A stretch of DNA of 6,335 nucleotides from an uncultured Eubacteriales bacterium (GTDB taxonomy: Bacteria; Bacillota; Clostridia; Monoglobales; UMGS1388). How positions within the stretch are numbered: position 1 is the stretch's first letter; each line of letters opens with the position of its first letter. Both the position numbers and the translations under genes were made by a program. Shown here in pieces: positions 1 through 4,913 of this stretch. The stretch is taken from positions 1 through 6,335 of the forward strand of contig URVP01000087.1 of the NCBI GenBank assembly GCA_900551345.1. The letters are read 5' to 3'. The notes below the pieces were generated by a model. It saw only the letters and a list, made by a program, of their open reading frames with translations. It searched no databases and was not told the DNA's origin.

Positions 1-1
1 A

Positions 2-220
2 TTAACAGAGAATGAGAAGGAAAAAGCTGCTTATATGAAAAATATGTATCAATTAGATAGAACTGATTTGAACACTGACAGAAAAGAATTTTTGAGGCAT
101 CTTGTAAATGATGATGGATATTATGATATACTAAAAAATGATGATAAGAGTTCGACAAGGATAATTTTTTTGTCCGTTTTTACATATTATAAAAGGAGAA
201 GCAAAACAAATGGAAAATAA
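2..220 (+). CDS. C-terminal end of an unidentified protein (5' end outside the window)
   Basis: The reading frame is open from base 2, so the 72 visible residues are most likely the tail of a longer protein. An ATG at 35 has only a weak AAGG 14 nt upstream, so an internal start there is poorly supported. The tail is charged and probably helical (LTENEKEKAAYMKNMYQLDR at its start), continues with DRKEFLRHLVNDDGYYDIL, and ends in a basic YYKRRSKTNGK. No signal peptide, membrane span or catalytic motif is visible, and I do not recognise the family. Its stop overlaps the start of the next ORF by 11 bp (210-220), and the AAGGAGA at 193-199 that serves the next gene lies inside it. The two are therefore probably co-transcribed and translationally coupled. 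Because the next ORF begins with DUF262-like sequence, this gene may be the partner of a DUF262 protein in a defence-type operon; that is inference from context only. Confidence 0.6.
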   Translation, partial: LTENEKEKAAYMKNMYQLDRTDLNTDRKEFLRHLVNDDGYYDILKNDDKSSTRIIFLSVFTYYKRRSKTNGK

Positions 221-2255
221 GACGAAGGAGTTCATATTGGACCAGACAACAATAAAAAAGCTTTTAACAGCGTATAAATTAACTATACCAGATTTTCAAA
301 GAAGCTTCGTTTGGAAAAAAAATAAAAAATATCAGCTTGTTGATATTCCCGGTACTTATTCTCTGATGGCTCACTCGGAAGAAGAAGTAATTGCACGGGA
401 TTATATATGCTTTGAAAATCCGGATTGCGTTATTATAGTTTGTGATGCAACCTGCCTTGAGCGTAACCTAAATCTTGCATTGCAAACACTCGAAATAACA
501 CAAAATGCCGTTTTGTGTATTAACATGATAGATGAGGTCAAAAAGAAAGGTATTGATATAGATACAGATAAACTTTCTTTGCTTTTGGGAGTGCCGGTAT
601 GCAGCGTTGCAGCACGGCGACAAAAAGGTTTGGATTGTCTTGCGGAAAAAGCTGCGTATATTGCCCGTTCTAAAAGTGACAGGTATTTGCATATTACCTA
701 TACACCCCTTATAGAAGAACTTCTAAAAATAATGGAAGAGGCACTGTCCGATAAAAATTTATCTTCAATAAATAAACGATGGCTTGCTTTGCGTATTTTG
801 GAAGAAGATAAGCGCATACTTAATACAGTGTCGGAAAAATTCAGACTTGATCTGCAAAATGACGATAAGATAAATGAAGCTATGGTAAAGGTAAAAGAAA
901 TTATAAAAGCACACGGACAAACAAAGGAAACGGTTAAAGATAATATTGCGTCATGCTTGGTGATGAATGCGGAATACATAAGTTCGCAGACAGTGACCTA
1001 TCGAAAAAAGGACTATAACAAAACTAACAGAAAAATAGATAAAATTCTTACGGGTAAGTTTACGGGAATACCCATAATGCTTCTCATGATTGGTATAATT
1101 TTGTGGATAACCATTATCGGAGCCAATTATCCGTCGGAAATACTTTATAATTTTCTTATTGGTCTTGAGAGCAGCATTACAGCAGTGCTTGCAAGTATAG
1201 GAATTGTGGGTAAAATATCCGAATTGTTAGTATCCGGAATTTATCGTGTTACCGCCTGGATAGTTTCGGTAATGCTGCCCCCTATGGCGATTTTCTTTCC
1301 TTTGTTTACCATACTGGAGGATTTGGGATATTTGCCTAGAGTGGCATTTAACCTTGATAAAGCTTTTAAAAAATGCCGTTCCTGCGGAAAGCAATCTCTT
1401 ACCATGTGCATGGGGTTTGGATGCAATGCGGTGGGTGTTACGGGTACAAGAATAATTGATTCTCCCAGAGAAAGAATGATAGCTATTCTTACAAACAGCT
1501 TTGTACCCTGCAATGGAAGATTTCCAACTCTTATTACGGTAACCTCTATGTTTTTTATAACAGGCTCTACATTGCTAAGCTCTGTTTTTTCAGCAGCTTT
1601 TGTGCTTTTCTTTATACTTTTGGGCATTGCAGCAACTATGGGAGCGTCATATGTTCTTTCAAGAACACTGCTTAAAGGTGAGCCGTCATCATTTGCGTTG
1701 GAACTTCCGCCATATAGGGTGCCGAATATCCTGCAAGTCATAGTTCGCTCGGTTTTTGACAGAACAATTTTTGTGCTTGGGCGTGCCGTTATTGCCGCCG
1801 CTCCTGCCGGACTTATTATATGGCTGCTTGCCAACATCAGCGTAGGGGGAGTAACTCTATTAAGCCATACAGCCTCTTTTTTAGACCCGTTTGCAGCTCT
1901 TATGGGATTGGATGGTGTAATACTGCTGGCGTTTATTCTGGGATTTCCTGCCAATGAAATAGTAATACCTATAATAATTATGGCATATATGTCAGGGGGA
2001 ACGCTTACTGATTACAGCAGTATATCGCAGCTGAAAAACTTGCTTATTGACAATGGCTGGACAATTTTGACGGCGTTTAATACCATGCTTTTTGTATTGA
2101 TGCACTGGCCGTGCGCAACAACTTGCCTTACAATTAAGAAGGAAACAGGCAGTTTGAAGTGGACACTCCTGGCATTTGCCATACCTGCCTGTACCGGCAT
2201 TATCTTGTGTATGATAACGACGCTTATATATAATCTTATAACGACAATTTTATAA
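210..2255 (+). CDS. feoB: Chimeric ORF: DUF262-like N-terminus fused to 5'-truncated ferrous iron transporter FeoB
   Basis: Residues 1-35 resemble the start of DUF262/GmrSD-type proteins (TIPDFQRSFVW at 25-35). From about residue 40 the protein is FeoB, the membrane Fe(II) transporter with a cytoplasmic GTPase domain. Visible G motifs are G3 (DIPG, 45-48), G4 (NMID, 105-108) and G5 (SVA, 132-134). G1 (GxxxxGKT/S) and G2, normally about 50 residues before G3, are absent. A helical linker (about 160-280) leads to the membrane domain with a CxxC (C389, C392), the gate motif CMGFGCNAVGVTGTR (400-414), ELPPYRVPN (498-506), PANEIVIPI (580-588) and HWPCATTC (632-639). The C-terminus is complete. Start 210 has AAGGAGA at 193-199 and overlaps the preceding gene; no feoA is seen nearby. 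Without a P-loop, normal GTP hydrolysis is not expected, so this may be a pseudogene, a remnant or an assembly chimera. FeoB identity is certain; functionality is doubtful. Confidence 0.9.
   Translation: MENKTKEFILDQTTIKKLLTAYKLTIPDFQRSFVWKKNKKYQLVDIPGTYSLMAHSEEEVIARDYICFENPDCVIIVCDATCLERNLNLALQTLEITQNAVLCINMIDEVKKKGIDIDTDKLSLLLGVPVCSVAARRQKGLDCLAEKAAYIARSKSDRYLHITYTPLIEELLKIMEEALSDKNLSSINKRWLALRILEEDKRILNTVSEKFRLDLQNDDKINEAMVKVKEIIKAHGQTKETVKDNIASCLVMNAEYISSQTVTYRKKDYNKTNRKIDKILTGKFTGIPIMLLMIGIILWITIIGANYPSEILYNFLIGLESSITAVLASIGIVGKISELLVSGIYRVTAWIVSVMLPPMAIFFPLFTILEDLGYLPRVAFNLDKAFKKCRSCGKQSLTMCMGFGCNAVGVTGTRIIDSPRERMIAILTNSFVPCNGRFPTLITVTSMFFITGSTLLSSVFSAAFVLFFILLGIAATMGASYVLSRTLLKGEPSSFALELPPYRVPNILQVIVRSVFDRTIFVLGRAVIAAAPAGLIIWLLANISVGGVTLLSHTASFLDPFAALMGLDGVILLAFILGFPANEIVIPIIIMAYMSGGTLTDYSSISQLKNLLIDNGWTILTAFNTMLFVLMHWPCATTCLTIKKETGSLKWTLLAFAIPACTGIILCMITTLIYNLITTIL
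315..347 (+). other. Probable fusion joint between DUF262-like and feoB sequence
   Basis: Up to W35 (codon 312-314) the frame reads as a DUF262 start; from D45 (codon 342-344) it reads unambiguously as FeoB G3. In between lies an A-rich run (eight A, one T, six A at 315-329) coding KKNKK, followed by YQLVD. Lysine-rich sequence followed by YQLV-type residues would be acceptable in either family, so the crossover could lie anywhere here. Such a low-complexity, possibly shared stretch suits microhomology-mediated joining and equally suits a misassembly. The exact breakpoint cannot be fixed from this sequence. Confidence 0.6.
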
Positions 2256-2262
2256 AATAATA

Positions 2263-2312
2263 AAAACTCTTGAAATAAGCTCTTTAAAGCTTTTTGTTCA
2301 AGAGTTTTATTT
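2263..2312. terminator. Bidirectional rho-independent terminator between convergent feoB and gerQ
   Basis: Twelve bases at 2263-2274 (AAAACTCTTGAA) pair perfectly with 2297-2308 (TTCAAGAGTTTT). A smaller nested stem AAGCT/AGCTT (2277-2281 with 2288-2292) lies inside the loop. The right arm ends in a T-rich run for the + strand. The A-rich left flank (2254-2266) gives a T-rich tail on the - strand. It lies 7 bp after the feoB stop and 27 bp beyond the gerQ stop, so it probably ends both converging transcripts. Confidence 0.85.
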
Positions 2313-2335
2313 GTTAGTTTAATTATGAAAAGGTT

Positions 2336-2512
2336 TCAGCACATGCCGTTTGTATTGCTTATATTATTCATATTGTTAAAGTTATTCATGTTATGCGTGT
2401 TTGGGTTACAGTTCATATTTCCCATATTATTCATGCCGTTCATGTTAGCACTGTTGTTATTGTTAGCATTATTCATGTTGTTATAACTGTTCATGCGTGC
2501 ATTTGCATTAAG
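2336..2512 (-). repeat. Asn/Met-rich low-complexity tail of GerQ
   Basis: These bases encode residues 131-188 of the GerQ-like protein. Of 58 residues, 28 are Asn and 9 are Met, in irregular NMN/NNMNN units, with two Cys (C165 and the final C188). On the + strand this shows as degenerate repeats of GTTATTCAT and GTTCAT. The units are not exact and have no regular spacing, so this is a coding low-complexity region, not a tandem repeat array. It is the kind of tract that can change length by slippage. Confidence 0.85.
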
Positions 2513-2902
2513 CACATTAAAGTTAAAACGAGGCCGCTCACCCGGAAAATAAAAATATACAAATTTAATAGAAAATATATCGCAAACAATAAAATTCCGT
2601 ATTGTCTCGTCATACAGCGTTACATAGCTTGTGCCTACAAAGTATAAAATGCCTTGTTTTCTAACTAAGCTGCATGTACCTATAAGAAATTCCACCACAA
2701 CATATTCTCCAATGTTGTCAGCCAGTATTTTCTGAATCGTACCCCGCATCTCTTCCGAGTCGAAGCTTTGCTGCGGAGGTGTCGTAAAACCGTTATAGGT
2801 TGATATGCTTTCATGCATTTCTCTAAGGTCTCTTGACTGCTGACTGAAACTGTCAGCCCTGCTTTGGCTCTGGTTGTAACCATAGTTTTCGTTATTGTCC
2901 AT
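2336..2902 (-). CDS. gerQ: GerQ-like spore coat protein with Asn/Met-rich tail
   Basis: This 188-residue protein has three parts: a Gln/Ser/Asn-rich N-terminus (1-48), a compact domain at about 50-118, and a low-complexity tail (131-188). The middle part (EEMRGTIQKILADNIGEYVV, then a predicted beta-rich region through SIKFVYFYFP) resembles the GerQ domain, in which a short helix ending in L.xNxGk is followed by beta strands. In Bacillus, GerQ is a coat protein needed for the cortex hydrolase CwlJ to be present and active in the spore. A CwlJ homologue lies immediately upstream in the same operon with a 14-bp gap, which strongly supports the call. The start has AGGAGG (2908-2913) 5 nt upstream. 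Bacillus GerQ is cross-linked by transglutaminase through N-terminal lysines; here there is no lysine before K58, so that mechanism probably does not apply. The domain match is by eye and fairly weak alone. Confidence 0.75.
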   Translation of the reverse strand: MDNNENYGYNQSQSRADSFSQQSRDLREMHESISTYNGFTTPPQQSFDSEEMRGTIQKILADNIGEYVVVEFLIGTCSLVRKQGILYFVGTSYVTLYDETIRNFIVCDIFSIKFVYFYFPGERPRFNFNVLNANARMNSYNNMNNANNNNSANMNGMNNMGNMNCNPNTHNMNNFNNMNNISNTNGMC

Positions 2903-2916
2903 AATTACCTCCTGAT

Positions 2917-3357
2917 TTAAGTTTTTGCATAGTCTGATGTCGGATTATAAAAACAGTGTTTTCCTATCCTTATTGCGAACCTTCCCACACTTGACGGAAA
3001 ATTTTGCCCGCAAGTAGATGAAAAAGGATTGTAAAACCATAGAGCAAAACCTAAATTTGAAAGTCTGTTTCCGGCTATTGCCCAGTATGCTATGTCATAA
3101 TGCACCTGAGTGGGACGCATATTATAAATATTTTGCATATTATACTGTCCGCCTATATATTCTTTTACACATGAAAACTGACCAGGTTGAAATATAATGC
3201 CTCTTACGTTTTTTTGAGAGATGCGGCCATATTCTCCGTAGGTTATATTCACTCGGTTCATAACAACGCTTGCAACCGCCTTCATACCGTCGTCTCCTTC
3301 ACCTCCTGCCTCGCAAAGGACAATGCGTGCCAGAAGCTCTGCGTCTGAAAATGCCAC
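2917..3357 (-). CDS. cwlJ: Spore cortex-lytic cell wall hydrolase, SleB/CwlJ family
   Basis: At 146 residues this is a stand-alone Hydrolase_2 (SleB/CwlJ) domain, close to the roughly 140 residues of Bacillus CwlJ. There is no signal peptide and no separate peptidoglycan-binding domain, which separates CwlJ from SleB. The N-terminal motif LLARIVLCEAGGEGDDGMKA (8-27) followed by VASVVMNRV matches the family signature, with E16 as the likely catalytic glutamate. The later FYNP...GRFAIRIGKHCFYNP section (108-138) is the typical C-terminal half. The expected role is breaking down cortex peptidoglycan during germination; the enzyme is made in the mother cell and held at the coat. The start codon is GTG at 3357-3355: an in-frame TGA directly precedes it and GGAGGAGG lies 8 nt upstream, leaving no alternative. 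The gene is followed after 14 bp by the gerQ-like gene, the same order as the cwlJ-gerQ operon of the Bacillus cereus group. Confidence 0.92.
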   Translation of the reverse strand: MAFSDAELLARIVLCEAGGEGDDGMKAVASVVMNRVNITYGEYGRISQKNVRGIIFQPGQFSCVKEYIGGQYNMQNIYNMRPTQVHYDIAYWAIAGNRLSNLGFALWFYNPFSSTCGQNFPSSVGRFAIRIGKHCFYNPTSDYAKT

Positions 3358-3365
3358 TCAACTTA

Positions 3366-3373
3366 CCTCCTCC
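3366..3373 (-). promoter_or_regulatory. Ribosome binding site fixing the GTG start of cwlJ
   Basis: GGAGGAGG on the - strand, 8 nt before the GTG codon. Because a TGA stop is immediately before the GTG in frame, this site settles the start of cwlJ. Confidence 0.85.
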
Positions 3374-3393
3374 GAAAATAACCGTCTCAATAA

Positions 3394-3402
3394 GGATATA
3401 TG
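3394..3402 (-). promoter_or_regulatory. Possible sporulation-type -10 element of the cwlJ-gerQ operon
   Basis: On the - strand, CATATATCC sits about 37-45 nt upstream of the cwlJ start and resembles the CATA-type -10 used by mother-cell sigma factors (SigE/SigK). No clear matching -35 is present at the usual distance, so this is only a candidate. The expectation of a sporulation sigma factor comes from the genes' role, not from a strong sequence match. Confidence 0.25.
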
Positions 3403-3477
3403 CATTTATAAGTATTTTAATTACTTGTAAATAAAGAAAATTTTTAAACACTTTTATTTTATATAAACATATTACTG

Positions 3478-3506
3478 TTGATTTTTGAATTAAAGAGGAA
3501 TATAAT
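3478..3506 (+). promoter_or_regulatory. Sigma-A type promoter of the flavoprotein gene
   Basis: TTGATT (3478-3483), exactly 17 bp, then a perfect TATAAT (3501-3506), followed by an A/T-rich start region. Transcription would begin near 3513, giving a leader of about 30 nt before the TTG start at 3544. The rest of the 186-bp gap between the divergent cwlJ and this gene holds only A/T-rich sequence and the ribosome binding sites. Confidence 0.7.
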
Positions 3507-3525
3507 TATATTATAAAATAATCAT

Positions 3526-3534
3526 AAGGAAAGG
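3526..3534 (+). promoter_or_regulatory. Ribosome binding site for the TTG start at 3544
   Basis: AAGGAAAGG at 3526-3534, ending 9 nt before a TTG codon. No in-frame ATG or GTG lies between this site and the conserved KVLLVNGSSR beginning of the flavoprotein, so TTG is the best start. Confidence 0.65.
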
Positions 3535-3543
3535 GCGATTATA

Positions 3544-4161
3544 TTGAAGGTTTTACTTGTAAACGGAAGCTCACGGGAAAAGGGCTGTACATATCAGGCT
3601 CTTTGTGAGGTGGAAAGAGCTTTAAACGAAGAAAATATTCAGACAGAAATCGTATTTATCGGCAACGCTCCTTTAAGTGACTGTATTGCCTGCGGAAGCT
3701 GTGCAAAAACAGGTAAGTGTGTTTTTGATGATGTTGTTAACGAAATAGCAGAAAAGGCAAAGGATTGTGACGGGTTTGTTTTCGGTTCGCCTGTTTACTA
3801 TGCACATCCAAGCGGCCGACTGCTTACGGTAATGGATAGGCTTTTTTATTCGGGCGGACGGCATTTTGCTTTTAAACCGGCTGCTGCTGTAACAAGTGCA
3901 AGAAGAGCGGGTACAACAGCATCTTTTGATGTTATCAATAAATATTTCTCCATATGTTCCATGCCTATTGTATCCTCCACTTATTGGAATCATGTATATG
4001 GCTCAAAGGCGGAAGATGTAGCACAGGATAAAGAAGGACTTATGACCATGTATAATCTGGGCAAAAATATGGCATGGCTTTTAAAATGCATTGAAAGCGG
4101 CAAAAAGGACGGTATAGACAGACCCGAAAACGAAAAGGTCAGAACAAGTTTTATAAGATAA
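3544..4161 (+). CDS. Flavodoxin-fold FMN reductase with iron-sulfur-flavoprotein-type cysteine motif
   Basis: The 205-residue protein belongs to the NAD(P)H-dependent FMN reductase / iron-sulfur flavoprotein group. It opens with beta strand KVLLVNGSSR and the phosphate-binding loop GSSREKGCTYQAL (8-20), which holds FMN phosphate. FGSPVYYAHPSGRL (80-93) is the second flavin-contacting loop. Between them lies C47-x2-C50-x2-C53-x5-C59, then VFDD. This compact spacing is the one proposed to hold a [4Fe-4S] cluster in archaeal Isf, but similar cysteines also occur in reductases without a shown cluster. Expected activity is cytosolic electron transfer between NAD(P)H or ferredoxin and small acceptors; the true substrate is unknown. 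The start is TTG with AAGGAAAGG upstream. It has its own promoter (3478-3506) and terminator (4203-4249), so it is probably a single-gene transcript. The C-terminus looks complete. Confidence 0.88.
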   Translation: MKVLLVNGSSREKGCTYQALCEVERALNEENIQTEIVFIGNAPLSDCIACGSCAKTGKCVFDDVVNEIAEKAKDCDGFVFGSPVYYAHPSGRLLTVMDRLFYSGGRHFAFKPAAAVTSARRAGTTASFDVINKYFSICSMPIVSSTYWNHVYGSKAEDVAQDKEGLMTMYNLGKNMAWLLKCIESGKKDGIDRPENEKVRTSFIR

Positions 4162-4202
4162 GTTTTAAATTAAAATTAAATATTGTGTCCGTCAATCACA
4201 AT

Positions 4203-4249
4203 AAAACAATCCCAATCTTTAATGTTGTTAAAGAAGGGATTGTTTTTTT
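4203..4249 (+). terminator. Strong rho-independent terminator after the flavoprotein gene
   Basis: An 11-bp stem AAAACAATCCC/GGGATTGTTTT (4203-4213 with 4236-4246) is extended inward, after a small internal bulge, by a 7-bp stem TCTTTAA/TTAAAGA (4216-4222 with 4228-4234). The loop is TGTTG and a run of seven T (4243-4249) ends the structure. It starts 41 bp after the flavoprotein stop and separates this gene from the next one. Confidence 0.92.
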
Positions 4250-4286
4250 ATTATGATGTTTTTAAAAAATAATAAAAGTCATAGTT

Positions 4287-4305
4287 GTATAAAAAACCTT
4301 TATAC
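4287..4305. promoter_or_regulatory. 19-bp inverted repeat, possible operator of the DUF2383-like gene
   Basis: GTATAAA (4287-4293) and TTTATAC (4299-4305) are perfect 7-bp inverted arms around AAACC. The element lies 29 bp before the start at 4334 and has no T-run after it, so it is not a terminator. Its position, where a promoter for the downstream gene would be expected, suggests a binding site for a dimeric regulator. No convincing -35/-10 pair could be placed here, and A/T-rich sequence makes chance palindromes more likely. Confidence 0.35.
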
Positions 4306-4321
4306 GAAAACAATAAAAGAT

Positions 4322-4327
4322 GAGGTG
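4322..4327 (+). promoter_or_regulatory. Ribosome binding site selecting the start at 4334
   Basis: GAGGTG at 4322-4327 is 6 nt before ATG 4334. The upstream in-frame ATG at 4253 has only the terminator T-run before it, so 4334 is the real start. Confidence 0.8.
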
Positions 4328-4333
4328 ATATTT

Positions 4334-4768
4334 ATGATTAATAATGATACTATAGAACTTTTAAAAGAGTGCAATGCCGGGGTTAAGATGGGCGTAACTT
4401 CCATAGAAGAAGTTTTGGAAAATGTACAGAGCAATGAATTTAAAAAGACACTTACACAAAATATGGAAGAACATCAGCGTATTGGTAGTGAAATTCACAC
4501 ATTACTCAATGAATACGGAGAAGAGGGTAAAGAACCGAGTCCAATGGCAAAGGGAATGTCATGGCTTAAAACAAATGTTATGCTTTCGGTAAATGAAAGT
4601 GACAATACTGCTGCTGACCTGATTACCGGTGGCTGCAACATGGGAGTTAAATCACTGAATAGGTATCTTAACAAGTATGCGGCTGCGGATAAAAAATCAA
4701 AAGACATTACAAAGAAGTTAATAAATTTGGAGCATCAGCTTTCTATTGATATACGGCCATATCTGTAA
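4334..4768 (+). CDS. Small helical protein, DUF2383-like four-helix bundle
   Basis: The 144-residue product, starting MINNDTIELLKECNAG, is almost entirely predicted helix. It has four long amphipathic segments: about 5-30, 33-60, 73-112 and 117-140. The pattern LLKECNAGVKMG..S, HQRIGSEIHTLLNEYG, then GCNMGVKSLNRYLNKY resembles DUF2383 (PA2169-like, ferritin-superfamily fold) proteins, for which no clear biochemical function is established. Acidic and histidine residues (E26, E27, E45, E46, H47, E53, H55, E133, H134) could in principle bind metal. However, the paired ExxH motifs of di-iron ferritin-like enzymes are not present, so metal binding is unproven. No signal peptide or membrane span is seen; it should be cytosolic. 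It stands alone between a terminator (4203-4249) and the next gene's promoter, behind an inverted repeat that may control it. The family call is by overall pattern and is moderate. Confidence 0.6.
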   Translation: MINNDTIELLKECNAGVKMGVTSIEEVLENVQSNEFKKTLTQNMEEHQRIGSEIHTLLNEYGEEGKEPSPMAKGMSWLKTNVMLSVNESDNTAADLITGGCNMGVKSLNRYLNKYAAADKKSKDITKKLINLEHQLSIDIRPYL

Positions 4769-4818
4769 CACGCATGGCTATGTTAGAACTTACTGAGTGT
4801 CACTAAAAAGAGCGCTGC

Positions 4819-4847
4819 TTGACTTTTTGTTGTCATAATGCTAAACT
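4819..4847 (+). promoter_or_regulatory. Extended -10 promoter of the MATE exporter gene
   Basis: TTGACT (4819-4824), 17 bp, then TAAACT (4842-4847), preceded by TG at the extended -10 position (TGCTAAACT). The leader would be about 60 nt. A short inverted repeat TGAC-8-GTCA (4820-4835) overlaps the -35 and spacer and could be a regulator site, but four-base arms are weak evidence. Confidence 0.55.
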
Positions 4848-4913
4848 AATAAGGTATTTTTTAGGTGATCTGTGGTTTATGTATTGTGTTAAGAAGAGAG
4901 GCAGCAAAAAATC

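Noticed and set aside
35..220. A complete 61-residue gene starting at ATG 35
   Set aside because: The frame stays open to the window edge with protein-like charged residues, and the AAGG before this ATG is too far away. A truncated longer gene is more likely, though a short gene is not excluded.
1241..1954. A 237-codon open frame on the - strand inside feoB
   Set aside because: It lies wholly antisense to the conserved FeoB membrane domain, has low-complexity Pro/Ser/Ala/Ile composition, no plausible family and no ribosome binding site of note. It is a shadow frame.
2336..2512. CRISPR-like or tandem repeat array
   Set aside because: The GTTATTCAT-like units are degenerate, irregularly spaced and follow the codon frame of the gerQ-like gene; there are no constant repeats with unique spacers.
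2393..2647. An 84-codon open frame on the + strand with a repetitive Val/Ile/His beginning
   Set aside because: It is the antisense reading of the Asn/Met-rich gerQ tail; its composition simply mirrors those codons.
3358..3543. Riboswitch or small RNA in the divergent gap
   Set aside because: The gap is A/T-rich with a promoter and ribosome binding sites; no conserved riboswitch core or extended stem-loop structure was seen.
4253..4333. Longer start for the DUF2383-like protein at ATG 4253
   Set aside because: This ATG follows the terminator T-run by 3 bp, has no ribosome binding site, and the added residues cover the inverted repeat and likely promoter. ATG 4334 has GAGGTG at proper spacing.
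4334..4768. Di-iron ferritin or rubrerythrin
   Set aside because: The protein is helical with several Glu and His, but lacks the two ExxH motifs with matching Glu ligands and is of DUF2383-like length and pattern.
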